Shown: piece by piece, positions 1 through 7,944 of the stretch
How the letters are laid out: every line of letters starts with the position of its first letter
Numbering within the stretch: position 1 is the stretch's first letter
Assembly: GCA_963768975.1 (NCBI GenBank)
Contig: CAVYKB010000010.1
Span: forward strand, 62,001 to 126,000
DNA from: CADCTB01 sp963768975
GTDB taxonomy: Bacteria > Actinomycetota > Acidimicrobiia > Acidimicrobiales > AC-14
Reading direction: 5' to 3'
DNA: 64,000 nucleotides
The notes under the pieces: model-generated
What the model was told of the DNA's origin: nothing
The model's database searches: none
The model's input: the letters and a program-made list of their open reading frames with translations, nothing else
Program-made: the position numbers and the translations under genes

Positions 1-779
1 TGACCCGGCGGACGGGAATGATCGCCGCGGTTACCTCGGTCGTCGTCAGCCTCGGCGGCTGGGCGTTCGCCGAAGGCGGCGTTCCCATCGTCTCGTCGAG
101 CTCATCTGACTCGTCGACGACGACGTCGTCCACCGCGCCGGGCAGCGCTGGCGCCAGCACCGACAACGTGGCCGCCGCCGTCAACACCACGGACGGCAAG
201 ACCGTCTACGCCATCAGCCTGAAGATCACCCAGACTGACGCAGACAGCATCGACGCCACCAACGCGGCGGTGGCGGTGGCCAGCTGCACCGAATGCCAGA
301 CGGTGGCCATCGCCATGGAAGGTGTCCTGGTCATCGGCGACCCCACCACCTTCGACCCGACGAACATCGCGCTGGCCATCAACAGCGGATGCAGCAGTTG
401 CCAGACGCTCGCGTCGGCGTACCAGCACTTCGTCCAGAACGACACCCGGGTGCGGATCTCCGGTGCCGGCCGCCGTGAGATCGCCCAGGTTCGCGCCGGC
501 CTTCAGTCGCTGCGGAAGTCAGGTCTCGACGTCGTCGCCGTCCAGGCGGAGGTCGACGAGTACGCCGCCCGCCTCGTCGCGGTGCTCGAGAACGAGGTGT
601 ACCCCATCGGTCGCCCGCCGGCGCCGACCACGACTACCACGATTCCCGCGGCGACGACCACCTCGACCACGACGACCGCCGCGCCGAGCGCGACGGCGAG
701 CTCGACGACCACCAGCTCCGTTCCGGCGACGAGCACGACGACGGCCTCGACGACGACGACGACCACCGTCGCGCCGTAG
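1..779 (+). CDS. secreted Thr/Ser-rich protein, start codon cut by the window edge
   Basis: The frame is open from base 3, and the preceding codon ends in TG at bases 1-2, so the true start (ATG or GTG) probably has its first base just outside the window. This gives an N-terminus MTRRTGMIAAV, a short basic stretch and then a hydrophobic core, with a likely signal-peptidase site after AFA. An internal ATG lies at 18. The mature part has two similar motifs, CTECQT and CSSCQT, which could form disulfides or bind metal, followed by a charged helical stretch. The last 50 or so residues are almost only Thr, Ala, Ser and Pro, like a cell-wall-spanning linker or tail. I do not recognise the family. 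Export is inferred from the signal peptide; no function is assigned. Confidence 0.75.
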   Translation, partial: TRRTGMIAAVTSVVVSLGGWAFAEGGVPIVSSSSSDSSTTTSSTAPGSAGASTDNVAAAVNTTDGKTVYAISLKITQTDADSIDATNAAVAVASCTECQTVAIAMEGVLVIGDPTTFDPTNIALAINSGCSSCQTLASAYQHFVQNDTRVRISGAGRREIAQVRAGLQSLRKSGLDVVAVQAEVDEYAARLVAVLENEVYPIGRPPAPTTTTTIPAATTTSTTTTAAPSATASSTTTSSVPATSTTTASTTTTTTVAP

Positions 780-828
780 CGCGCCGCGGCGCAGCACGGC
801 CCGGGACGGGTCGATGGGCCACGGTGCG

Positions 829-840
829 TACCATCGCACC
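829..840 (+). promoter_or_regulatory. leaderless-type -10 (TACCAT, 6 nt before GTG)
   Basis: TACCAT at 829-834 ends six bases before the GTG at 841, placing the expected transcription start at or next to the start codon. No clear -35 hexamer is visible. This spacing recurs at many gene starts in the window and supports choosing GTG 841. Confidence 0.5.
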
Positions 841-1320
841 GTGATCCGAGCCGCCAAGGTACTCACCGTCTCCGACGGCGTCATCGCCGGCACGCGCGTC
901 GACCGCTCGGGCCAGGCCCTGGCCGACCGGCTGGCGGAGGAGGGCTACGAAGTCGTGGAACGGCGAACGGTGGCCGACGGTGCCGACTCGGTGGCCGGGG
1001 CATTGGCGGCCATGGCCGCCGGCTTCGCCGGCGTGCTTGTCACGACCGGCGGGACCGGGTTCGGGCCGCGCGACCTCACGCCCGAGGGCACCCGGCAGGT
1101 GCTGGAGCGGGAGGCCGCCGGCATGGCCGAAGCCATGCGGCTGGCCAACCCGTCGAAGGGCCGGCTCTCCCGGGGGCTGGCCGGCACGGTGGGGGAGTGC
1201 CTGGTGCTGAACACGCCGGGCTCGTCGGCCGGTGCGGTGGAGTCGTTGGAGGCGGTCATCGACGTGCTGCCCCACGCCCTCGACCTGCTGGCCGGGCGCC
1301 CCGGCGGGCACCCGCAGTGA
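841..1320 (+). CDS. mog: MogA/MoaB family molybdopterin adenylyltransferase
   Basis: This 159-residue protein is the normal length for the MogA/MoaB family, which adenylylates molybdopterin before molybdate insertion. The family signature is clear: the TTGGTGFGPRDLTPE loop (MPT/nucleotide binding) and a C-terminal LNTPGSSAGAVE segment with the conserved PGS. GTG 841 is preferred because it begins right at the conserved VLTVSDG strand and has a -10-like hexamer six bases upstream; an in-frame ATG at 814 would add nine residues. Its stop codon overlaps the GTG of ribD, so it may be co-transcribed with the riboflavin operon. No other molybdenum-cofactor gene is in the window, and the exact MogA versus MoaB role is not settled by sequence. 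Confidence 0.88.
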   Translation: MIRAAKVLTVSDGVIAGTRVDRSGQALADRLAEEGYEVVERRTVADGADSVAGALAAMAAGFAGVLVTTGGTGFGPRDLTPEGTRQVLEREAAGMAEAMRLANPSKGRLSRGLAGTVGECLVLNTPGSSAGAVESLEAVIDVLPHALDLLAGRPGGHPQ

Positions 1321-2288
1321 TCGACGACGAGGTGCACATGCGGCGGGCCATCGCGCTGGCCGCCACGGTGCGGGGCACCACGTCGCCCAACCCGTGGGTC
1401 GGCAGCGTCATCGAGCCCGGGGGCTTCGAGGGGGCGACGGCCCCGCCGGGCGGACCCCACGCCGAGGTGGCGGCGCTACATGCCGCCGGCGGCGCTGCTC
1501 GCGGCGCAACCCTCTACGCCACGCTGGAGCCGTGTGCCCATCACGGGCGCACTCCGCCGTGCGTCGATGCCGTCGTCGACGCCGGCATCGCCCGGGTCGT
1601 CGTCGGTATCGAGGATCCCGACGAACGGGTGCGGGGCGCCGGCGTCCGGGCGTTGCGGGCGGCCGGCGTGACCGTCGACGTCGGGGTGTGCGCCGGCGCA
1701 GTGCGCGACCAGCTGGCGCCGTACCTGAAGCACCGGGCCACGGGCCGTCCGTGGGTCGTGCTCAAGCTGGCCTCCACACTCGACGGCCGCACGGCGGCGC
1801 CCGACGGGTCGAGCCGGTGGATCACCGGCGCCGCGGCCCGGGCCGACGCACATCGCCTGCGGGCCGAATCCGACGCAGTGATCGTCGGCGCCGGCACGGT
1901 GCGGGCCGACGACCCGTCGCTCACGGTCCGGGACGCGCCGGGCGAGGACCCGCTCCGGGTGGTGCTCGGCGAAGCGCCGGCCGGCGCCAGGGTCCACCCC
2001 GCACTGGAGCTGCGCGGCGACCTGGGCGACGTGCTCGACGAGTTGGGCCGACGGGGGGTCCTGCAGGCCATGGTGGAGGGCGGCGCCACCGTGGCCGGCG
2101 AGTTCCATCGGGCCGGCCTCGTCGACCGCTACGTGCTCTACCTCGCGCCAGCGCTGTTCGGGGGCGACGACGCCCGGCCGCTCTTCGCCGGCGCCGGCGC
2201 ACCGACCATGAGCGATCTGTGGCGGGGCCGGATCGTGTCGGTCGAGCGCTTGGGCGACGACGTGAGGCTGGAATGTTCACCGGCCTGA
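1317..2288 (+). CDS. ribD: bifunctional pyrimidine deaminase/reductase RibD
   Basis: RibD deaminates and then reduces the pyrimidine product of GTP cyclohydrolase II in riboflavin synthesis. The N-terminal deaminase domain shows the zinc site: HAE at residues 48-50 and the pair of cysteines in EPCAHHGRTPPC (73 and 82). The C-terminal reductase domain has KLASTLDGR, SRWITG and the VEGG motif. At 323 residues it is shorter than the usual 360 or so; the loop between NPWVG and GGPHAE and parts of the reductase domain are trimmed, but all key motifs remain. GTG 1317 overlaps the mog stop as GTGA; an ATG lies at 1338. The 3' end overlaps the next gene by 16 bp, so translation is probably coupled. 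Confidence 0.92.
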   Translation: MIDDEVHMRRAIALAATVRGTTSPNPWVGSVIEPGGFEGATAPPGGPHAEVAALHAAGGAARGATLYATLEPCAHHGRTPPCVDAVVDAGIARVVVGIEDPDERVRGAGVRALRAAGVTVDVGVCAGAVRDQLAPYLKHRATGRPWVVLKLASTLDGRTAAPDGSSRWITGAAARADAHRLRAESDAVIVGAGTVRADDPSLTVRDAPGEDPLRVVLGEAPAGARVHPALELRGDLGDVLDELGRRGVLQAMVEGGATVAGEFHRAGLVDRYVLYLAPALFGGDDARPLFAGAGAPTMSDLWRGRIVSVERLGDDVRLECSPA

Positions 2289-2827
2289 TCGAGGAGCTCG
2301 GCGCCCTCCGGGCGCGCCACGGCGCACGCTTCACCTTCGCTGCCGACCTGGTGACCGAAGATGCCCGGGTCGGCGACTCCATTGCCGTCAACGGCTGCTG
2401 CCTGACGGTCGTCGCGCTCCGCCCTGGCACATGGTCGGCCGATGTGGTGGACGAAACATTGAGCCGGACGACGCTTGGCGAGCTCGCGCCAGGCGACCCA
2501 GTGAACCTCGAGCGGCCGGTACGGCTGTCCGACCGCCTCGGCGGCCACGTCGTGCAGGGCCACGTCGACGGCATCGGCGAAGTGTTGGCCGGCGCCCCCG
2601 ACCTGGTGGTGCGCACCCCGGGCACCCGCTACGTCGTGGAGAAGGGGTCGATCGCGGTCGACGGGGTCAGCCTCACGGTCGTGAGCGTGGCGGACGATCG
2701 CTTCTCGGTCGCTGTGATCCCCCACACCGCGGCCGTGACTACCTTGGGCCGGCGCCGGCCCGGCGATCGGGTGAACATCGAGTTCGATCTAATCGCCAAG
2801 TACGTGGAGCGGTTGCTGGCAAGATGA
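2273..2827 (+). CDS. ribE: riboflavin synthase, alpha chain
   Basis: Riboflavin synthase dismutates two 6,7-dimethyl-8-ribityllumazine molecules into riboflavin and the pyrimidine intermediate. The protein begins with the diagnostic MFTGLIEE and is built from two tandem lumazine-binding barrels; the repeated VNGCCLTVV and VDGVSLTVV segments mark the same position in each half. At 184 residues it is slightly shorter than the usual 200. The start lies inside the end of ribD and the gene is followed after only four bases by ribBA, so it sits in the middle of a tightly packed riboflavin operon. Confidence 0.93.
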   Translation: MFTGLIEELGALRARHGARFTFAADLVTEDARVGDSIAVNGCCLTVVALRPGTWSADVVDETLSRTTLGELAPGDPVNLERPVRLSDRLGGHVVQGHVDGIGEVLAGAPDLVVRTPGTRYVVEKGSIAVDGVSLTVVSVADDRFSVAVIPHTAAVTTLGRRRPGDRVNIEFDLIAKYVERLLAR

Positions 2828-2831
2828 GGGC

Positions 2832-4046
2832 GTGCCGTTCGCGCCGATAGAGGAAGCCGTCGCCGCGTTCGCAGCGGGGAAGATCGTGGTGGTCGTCGAC
2901 GACGCCAGCCGCGAGAACGAGGGCGACCTGGTCATGGCGGCTGAAGCGGCCACCGCCGAGAACATCGCCTTTTTCCTCAACCACACGTCCGGCGTGATCT
3001 GCATGCCCATGCTCGGTGAGCGCCTGGACAAGCTCGATCTGCCGCCCATGGTGCTCGACAACACCGAGAGCAACCGGACCGCGTTCACCGTGTCGGTCGA
3101 CGGGCGCCACGGCGTCACCACCGGCATCTCCGCCTCGGACCGGGCCGCCACAATCGCCGCCCTGATCGACCCCGCCACCCGCCCGGGAGACCTGGCCCGC
3201 CCCGGCCACGTCTTCCCGCTGCGCTTCCGGGAAGGCGGCGTGCTGAACCGGGCGGGGCACACCGAGGCCACGGTGGACCTGGCCCGCCTGGCCGGCATGT
3301 ATCCCGCCGGCGTGCTCTGCGAGGTGGTCAGCGAGGACAAGCAGTCGATGGCCCGTCTGCCCGAGCTTGAGAGCCTGGCCGCCAAGCACGGCCTGCCGTT
3401 GATCAGCATCGCCGACCTCATCCGGTTCCGCCGCCAGCGGGAGAAGCTGGTCAAGCGGGTCACCGACGCCCGGATGCCCACCGATTTCGGCGAGTTCACC
3501 TGCTACGTGTACGAGTCGTTGCTCGACGGCGAGCAGCACGTGGCCATGGTCAAGGGCGCGGTGCAGGGCGAGGACAACGTGCTCGTCCGCGTCCACTCCG
3601 AGTGCCTGACCGGCGACGCCCTGGGCTCGATGCGCTGCGACTGCGGCGTCCAGCTACAGATGGCCCTCCAGCACATCGCCGCCGAGGGCATGGGCGTTGT
3701 CGTCTACCTCCGGGGGCACGAGGGCCGGGGCATCGGCCTGGCCCACAAGCTGCGGGCCTACACCCTGCAGGACCAGGGTCGCGACACCGTCGACGCCAAC
3801 CTCGACCTCGGGCTTCCCGTCGACACCCGCAAGTACGGTACGGGGGCCCAGATCCTCGTCGACCTGGGCATCACCACCATGCGCCTGCTCACCAACAACC
3901 CGGCCAAGTTCGGTGGCCTTGACGGCTACGGGCTGCAGATCGTCGAGCGAGTACCGCTCGAGACGGTGCCCAACCCGGAGAACATCCGCTACCTCCGCAC
4001 CAAGCAGCAGCGCATGGGCCACCTTCTGGAAGGACTCGAGGAATGA
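2832..4046 (+). CDS. ribBA: bifunctional DHBP synthase / GTP cyclohydrolase II
   Basis: This 404-residue fusion supplies both starting branches of riboflavin synthesis. The N-terminal half (about 1-200) is 3,4-dihydroxy-2-butanone 4-phosphate synthase, with the acidic RENEGDL loop at 27-33 and the RAGHTEA motif. The C-terminal half is GTP cyclohydrolase II, with the zinc cysteines in HSECLTGD and MRCDCG (about 255-272) and the RGHEGRGIGL catalytic loop. Start is GTG four bases after riboflavin synthase. No FMN riboswitch is visible upstream of the operon. Confidence 0.95.
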   Translation: MPFAPIEEAVAAFAAGKIVVVVDDASRENEGDLVMAAEAATAENIAFFLNHTSGVICMPMLGERLDKLDLPPMVLDNTESNRTAFTVSVDGRHGVTTGISASDRAATIAALIDPATRPGDLARPGHVFPLRFREGGVLNRAGHTEATVDLARLAGMYPAGVLCEVVSEDKQSMARLPELESLAAKHGLPLISIADLIRFRRQREKLVKRVTDARMPTDFGEFTCYVYESLLDGEQHVAMVKGAVQGEDNVLVRVHSECLTGDALGSMRCDCGVQLQMALQHIAAEGMGVVVYLRGHEGRGIGLAHKLRAYTLQDQGRDTVDANLDLGLPVDTRKYGTGAQILVDLGITTMRLLTNNPAKFGGLDGYGLQIVERVPLETVPNPENIRYLRTKQQRMGHLLEGLEE

Positions 4047-4074
4047 CTGCTTCTACTCCCGCGGCCTCGGGCCG

Positions 4075-4569
4075 ATGACGGTATACACCGGCCGGCTACG
4101 AGGTGACGGGCTGCGAGTGGCGGTCGTGACCAGCCGGTTCAACGACCTGGTGACCGAGCGGTTGCTCGCCGGCTGCCTCGACGGGCTCGACCGCCTCGGT
4201 GTCGATGCCGCGTCGATCACCCGGGCGTCGGTGCCCGGCGCCCTCGAGCTGCCCCTCGCCGCCCAGCGGCTGGCCGCGTCGGGCGACCAGGACGCGGTGA
4301 TCTGCCTGGGCGCGGTGATCCGGGGCGCCACCGACCACCACGTCCACGTGGGCGGCCAGTGCGCCGCCGGCCTGGCGCGCATCCAGCTCGACACCGGCGT
4401 CCCGGTGGTCTTCGGGGTGCTCACCACCGACTCGCTCGAGCAGGCATTGGATCGCGCTGGCGGCAAGTCGGGCAACAAGGGCTTCGAGGCGGCGGCGACG
4501 GCGGTCGAGATGGTCGACCTGCTGTCACAGCTTCCAAAGGCCGGGCAGCTGCCCAAGTCCGCCGGCTAG
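4075..4569 (+). CDS. ribH: 6,7-dimethyl-8-ribityllumazine synthase
   Basis: Lumazine synthase condenses the butanone phosphate with the pyrimidine to give the riboflavin synthase substrate. The 164-residue protein shows the family landmarks: the SRFN substrate loop, PGALELP, and LGAVIRGATDHH with the catalytic histidine pair, plus the C-terminal NKGFEAA helix. ATG 4075 follows ribBA after 28 bases, and the stop overlaps the next start, so this is the last riboflavin gene of the operon before hisG. Confidence 0.93.
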   Translation: MTVYTGRLRGDGLRVAVVTSRFNDLVTERLLAGCLDGLDRLGVDAASITRASVPGALELPLAAQRLAASGDQDAVICLGAVIRGATDHHVHVGGQCAAGLARIQLDTGVPVVFGVLTTDSLEQALDRAGGKSGNKGFEAAATAVEMVDLLSQLPKAGQLPKSAG

Positions 4570-5444
4570 TGCTCCGCCTCGTCCTGCCCAAGGGCTCGCT
4601 GGAGAAGGCCACCCTCGGCCTCTTCGACGACGCCGACCTCGCCCTGCGGCGGGCATCCGACGTCGATTACAAGGCCACGATCGCCGATTCCCGCATCGAC
4701 AGCGTCCGCATCCTGCGGCCCCAGGAAATCGGCCGCTATGTGGCCGAGGGCCTGTTCGACCTGGGCATCACCGGTCGGGACTGGATCGAGGAGACGGCCG
4801 CTGAGGTCGTCTCGCTCGGCGAGCTCCACTACTCCAAGGCCACCGCCCGCCCCGTGAGCATCGTGCTGGCCGTGGCCCACGACGACCCGGCTACCTCGGC
4901 CGCCGACCTCCGCGACGGGGTGCGGGTGGCCACCGAGTACCCGGAGCTGACCCGCCGCTTCCTGGAGAAGCAGGGAATCGCCGCCGACATCCGGCTCTCC
5001 TACGGGGCCACCGAGGCCAAGGTGCCCGAGATCGTCGACGCGGTGGTAGAGCTGACGGAGACCGGACGGGCGCTGAAGGCGGCCGGCCTCCGCATCATCG
5101 AGACCATCCTGGTGAGCCATACCGAGCTGATCGCCAACCCCACTGCCTGGCAGGACGCGGAGAAGCGCCACGCGATGACCCAGATCCACACGCTCCTCCA
5201 GGGGACCTTGGAGGCCCGGGGCCGGGTGCTGGTGAAGCTCAACGTGGGGGCGTCGGAGCTCAGCGAGGTCATCGAAATCCTGCCCTCGCTGCGGTCGCCC
5301 ACGGTGTCGAAGCTGTTCGGCGCCGACGCCTACGCAGTGGAAACGGTGGTACCGAAGGACCGGATCAACACCCTGATCCCCGCCCTCAAGGACCACGGCG
5401 CCACCGACATCATCGAGCTGCCGATCTCCAAGATCGTCCACTGA
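4569..5444 (+). CDS. hisG: ATP phosphoribosyltransferase, long form
   Basis: HisG couples ATP and PRPP in the first step of histidine biosynthesis. The protein begins LRLVLPKGSLE, contains DLGITGRDWIEE, and at 291 residues is the long type with a C-terminal ACT-like regulatory domain (from about 210; the segment ending IIELPISKIVH), which confers histidine feedback in this class. GTG 4569 overlaps the ribH stop codon (TAGTG), so hisG is translationally coupled to the riboflavin operon. No other his gene is nearby; in many actinobacteria hisE precedes hisG, and it is absent here. Confidence 0.93.
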   Translation: MLRLVLPKGSLEKATLGLFDDADLALRRASDVDYKATIADSRIDSVRILRPQEIGRYVAEGLFDLGITGRDWIEETAAEVVSLGELHYSKATARPVSIVLAVAHDDPATSAADLRDGVRVATEYPELTRRFLEKQGIAADIRLSYGATEAKVPEIVDAVVELTETGRALKAAGLRIIETILVSHTELIANPTAWQDAEKRHAMTQIHTLLQGTLEARGRVLVKLNVGASELSEVIEILPSLRSPTVSKLFGADAYAVETVVPKDRINTLIPALKDHGATDIIELPISKIVH

Positions 5445-5493
5445 CCGGCCTCCGGCCGCATCGGACACGGTGGGTAGGTGTGTGAATCACCTA

Positions 5494-5522
5494 TTGAGTG
5501 TCATGCCCTGAGCAGGGACAAT
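5494..5522 (+). promoter_or_regulatory. candidate promoter for the Asp-box protein
   Basis: TTGAGT (5494-5499) and GACAAT (5517-5522) are separated by 17 bases, a good sigma-70-like match in an otherwise gene-free 123-bp gap. The start would lie near 5529, leaving a leader with an AGGGGG ribosome site at 5553-5558, nine bases before ATG 5568. Confidence 0.45.
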
Positions 5523-5567
5523 CCACCGGTCTGAGGGGTTTCGTTCACGCGCAGGGGGATGGTTCAC

Positions 5568-7277
5568 ATGTCACGTCGCACCCGCCGGCTCGCCGTCGTC
5601 GCGTTCGGGCTCACGTTCCTGGCCGCGAATGCCGCCGGCGCCGCCGGACCGCCGACCCTCACCAAGCCGGTCCACGTGACCAAGGAGGACCTCAACCCCG
5701 GCCGGACCTACTCGGCGCCCAACCTGGTCGCCCACCCCTCCGACCCCGACATCGTCGTCGGCGCCTTCGCCGACCTGCGGACCCGCCGCTGCGGGTTGGT
5801 ACGCACCGTCGACGGCGGTCGCACGTGGTCGATCCCCGAGGCGTCGCCCAGCCCGGCGTCGTACCCGTCGTGCAACTCCAACCCACGCGGCAGCTACCAG
5901 GGCCTGCTTTCCTTCGGCCGGGACGGAGCGCTGTACTACGCCCTCGACGGGTGGGACACTCAGGACGGCGGGATCGGCGGCAACGTAAGCATGGTGGTCT
6001 CGAAGTCGACCGACCTCGGTGACTCCTGGCAGCCCGTCATCGCCCGCGACGCCCGGGGCAAGACCGGCGAGCAGCAGGAGTCGTACCGACCGATCACCGG
6101 GTTTGCCGTCGACTCCAAGTCCGGCAGCCAGGACAGCGTCTACATCGGCGCCGGCCGGCGCCAGCCGGGCTTCTCCGGCGCCAACGCCCTCCCGGTCTCC
6201 CCAACGGTGGCGGCGTCGACCGACGGCGGCAAGACGTTCGGCGAGCCCATCAACCTGGCCGAGTCCGCCTTCACCGACCCCGCCACCCGGCAGAAGGCCT
6301 TCCAGTCCGCCACCACGGTCCCCAACGCCCCGACGACCACCGTCCCCCCCGCGGGCTCCCGGGCGGCGACGCCCGATCAGGCCGCAAACTTCGGCGGCTT
6401 CGGCCCGTCGGTCACCGTCGACAACAAGGGCACCGTGTACGCGGTGTGGCCGGCGACCTACGCCAACCTCAACCCCCGCCCGTCCAACGCCATCTTCCTC
6501 TCCCGTTCCGAGGACAAGGGCAAGACGTGGACGACCCACCCGATCACGCAGTTCAGCTGGAACGTCGGGTCGTTCGTGACGGTGGCGTGGAGCCCCGAAG
6601 GCGGTTCGCAGGGCACGCTTCACGCGGTCACCGACGGGTACGAGACCGTCGGCGTCACCGGCTACCAGGACATCCACTACTACCGCTCCACCGACGGCGG
6701 GCGGACCTGGCCCGAGCGCAAGAACGTCACCGACGACGACCCGAAGCAGCTCTTCGGCCAGTTCTACCCGACCATCGGCGTGGCGCCCGACGGGCGGGTC
6801 GAGATCGCCTTCTGGGACACCCGGAACGACCCCGGGTACCGCTCCAACGACGTCTACATCACCACCTCCCGCGACAACGGCGTGACCTGGTCGGCGAACC
6901 TCAGGATCACCGAGAAGCCGATCGACCGCCGCATCGGCGTGTGGTCGACGAACTTCGACATCACCTCGCCGCCGGGCCTGGCTCTGGCGAAGGAATACAC
7001 GATGCTGGCGTGGGATGACACCAGGAACACCGACACCTCGGCACCCGACGCCCGGTCGCTGGGCGGCGGCGTCCAGGACATCTACACCTCGGCCGTGCAG
7101 TACGAAGCGCTGGGTGGGGGCACCTCGAGCGCGGCCAAAGTCGCCCTCGCCGGCGTAGCCGGCCTGGTGCTCGTGGGCGTCATCCTCCTGGGGGCATCGA
7201 TGGTCAGCAAGCGCAACCGCCCCGACCTCTCGAGCGCTCCCAAGGAGCGGGTGAAGGCGCCCGAGGCCAAGGTCTGA
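5568..7277 (+). CDS. exported, membrane-anchored Asp-box (sialidase/BNR-like) beta-propeller protein
   Basis: At least six Asp-box motifs of the S-x-D-x-G-x-T/S-W type are visible: VDGGRTW (81-87), STDLGDSW, STDGGKTF, SEDKGKTW, STDGGRTW and SRDNGVTW. They are spaced through a 569-residue chain as expected of a six-bladed beta-propeller. The N-terminus MSRRTRRLAVVAFGL and following Ala-rich stretch form a signal peptide. A hydrophobic segment near residues 526-545 followed by KRNR anchors the C-terminus. ATG 5568 is preferred over ATG 5559 because AGGGGG lies nine bases before it. Sialidase catalytic residues cannot be confirmed, so the protein may bind or act on surface glycans or be a structural exoprotein. 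Confidence 0.8.
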   Translation: MSRRTRRLAVVAFGLTFLAANAAGAAGPPTLTKPVHVTKEDLNPGRTYSAPNLVAHPSDPDIVVGAFADLRTRRCGLVRTVDGGRTWSIPEASPSPASYPSCNSNPRGSYQGLLSFGRDGALYYALDGWDTQDGGIGGNVSMVVSKSTDLGDSWQPVIARDARGKTGEQQESYRPITGFAVDSKSGSQDSVYIGAGRRQPGFSGANALPVSPTVAASTDGGKTFGEPINLAESAFTDPATRQKAFQSATTVPNAPTTTVPPAGSRAATPDQAANFGGFGPSVTVDNKGTVYAVWPATYANLNPRPSNAIFLSRSEDKGKTWTTHPITQFSWNVGSFVTVAWSPEGGSQGTLHAVTDGYETVGVTGYQDIHYYRSTDGGRTWPERKNVTDDDPKQLFGQFYPTIGVAPDGRVEIAFWDTRNDPGYRSNDVYITTSRDNGVTWSANLRITEKPIDRRIGVWSTNFDITSPPGLALAKEYTMLAWDDTRNTDTSAPDARSLGGGVQDIYTSAVQYEALGGGTSSAAKVALAGVAGLVLVGVILLGASMVSKRNRPDLSSAPKERVKAPEAKV

Positions 7278-7353
7278 TCGCGGGGCGGAGCTGCGGGACA
7301 CGGGGCTGGGCGCGCGTGGGGGGAGCGCCCGGCCCCGGCCCCGTTTGCAGGGC

Positions 7354-7761
7354 CTACGGGCCGGGGACCTGGCCGCCGGCGCGCGCAGTGGCGGCCTTGG
7401 CCTCGACGAAGGCCATTCGCATCTGGTTGAGGGCCTGGCCCAGGGGCGGACCGTTCTCGCCCATGCGGGCGCCGACGCCGTCGAGGATGCCGGCGAGGGC
7501 GTCGATGGCGACCTGGGCGTCGGCCAGGTTGGGCGGCTGCTGACCGAGGTGCAGGGCGGCCAGCTCCACCAGGCCGATGCAGTGATTGGCGACCACGATG
7601 GCTGCCGGCGTGCGCAGCATCTGCTCTTGCATGGCCATGAGCTCGGCCCGGAGCTCCTCGTCCATCTCCTCGTCGCCGGCGCCCTCGGAAGGCGGCGGCG
7701 CTGCCGTCGGCTCGTCCCGGGGGATGGGGCGTTCACCGGAGGGTGTCCAGAAGGTACTCAT
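7354..7761 (-). CDS. DUF1844 family protein
   Basis: The 135-residue protein matches the small DUF1844 family found near infC in actinobacteria: an acidic, Pro-rich N-terminus, then helical segments with ANHCIGLVELAALHLG and a C-terminal LNQMRMAFVE helix. The function is unknown. It is divergent from infC; its ATG is preceded by TAGGGT six bases upstream, so its transcript is probably leaderless. It converges with the Asp-box gene across a 76-bp GC-rich gap. Confidence 0.8.
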   Translation of the reverse strand: MSTFWTPSGERPIPRDEPTAAPPPSEGAGDEEMDEELRAELMAMQEQMLRTPAAIVVANHCIGLVELAALHLGQQPPNLADAQVAIDALAGILDGVGARMGENGPPLGQALNQMRMAFVEAKAATARAGGQVPGP

Positions 7762-7773
7762 GCTGGTACCCTA
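7762..7773 (-). promoter_or_regulatory. leaderless-type -10 for the DUF1844 gene (TAGGGT)
   Basis: On the minus strand TAGGGT (7773-7768) ends six bases before the ATG at 7761, the same arrangement as at other gene starts in the window. Confidence 0.5.
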
Positions 7774-7789
7774 GGTCCACAACTGCATA

Positions 7790-7908
7790 CGGGAAGCGGG
7801 GCGTTGCGCCCCCACCCGGCCACCAGCCTCCGAGATGGAAGCATCCAGTGCGCCGGGTCGATCGACCGCCAGGAGGCGGACGTTGCTTCCCGACGTCCGT
7901 CTTTTTTT
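7790..7908 (+). promoter_or_regulatory. infC leader: attenuator with alternative pairing
   Basis: The leader ends in a textbook intrinsic terminator: CGGACGT (7877-7883) pairs with ACGTCCG (7893-7899) and is followed by seven T residues (7902-7908). The nine-base loop contains GCTTCCCG (7885-7892), perfectly complementary to CGGGAAGC at 7790-7797. Between these lie GGGGCG-TTG-CGCCCC (7798-7812), GCCTCC (7826-7831) pairing with GGAGGC (7872-7877), GATG-GAAG-CATC, and the self-complementary GTCGATCGAC. The set forms either a closed multibranch structure or the terminator hairpin. Autogenous control of the infC-rpmI-rplT operon is the likely role. Confidence 0.7.
7877..7908 (+). terminator. intrinsic terminator/attenuator upstream of infC
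   Basis: A seven-base-pair perfect stem, a nine-base loop and seven consecutive T residues lie 36 bases before the infC start. The position inside the leader argues for attenuation rather than simple termination of an upstream gene, since the gene to the left is divergent. Confidence 0.75.
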
Positions 7909-7944
7909 CGTTCAAGTTGTCTTAACTACGAGGAGTGATGCCGC

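Noticed and set aside
600..780. CRISPR-like or tandem-repeat array in the ACC/ACG-rich stretch
   Set aside because: It is low-complexity codon repetition for a Thr/Ala/Ser tail with no direct repeat-spacer pattern. No CRISPR array was seen in the window.
700..840. FMN riboswitch upstream of the riboflavin genes
   Set aside because: The conserved RFN element sequences are absent, and the gap before mog is only about 60 bases.
5571..7736. Long antisense frame (over 700 codons) on the minus strand opposite the Asp-box gene
   Set aside because: Third-position GC bias produces open antisense frames; the translation is low-complexity Arg/Gly/Val-rich and the plus strand encodes clear Asp-box repeats.
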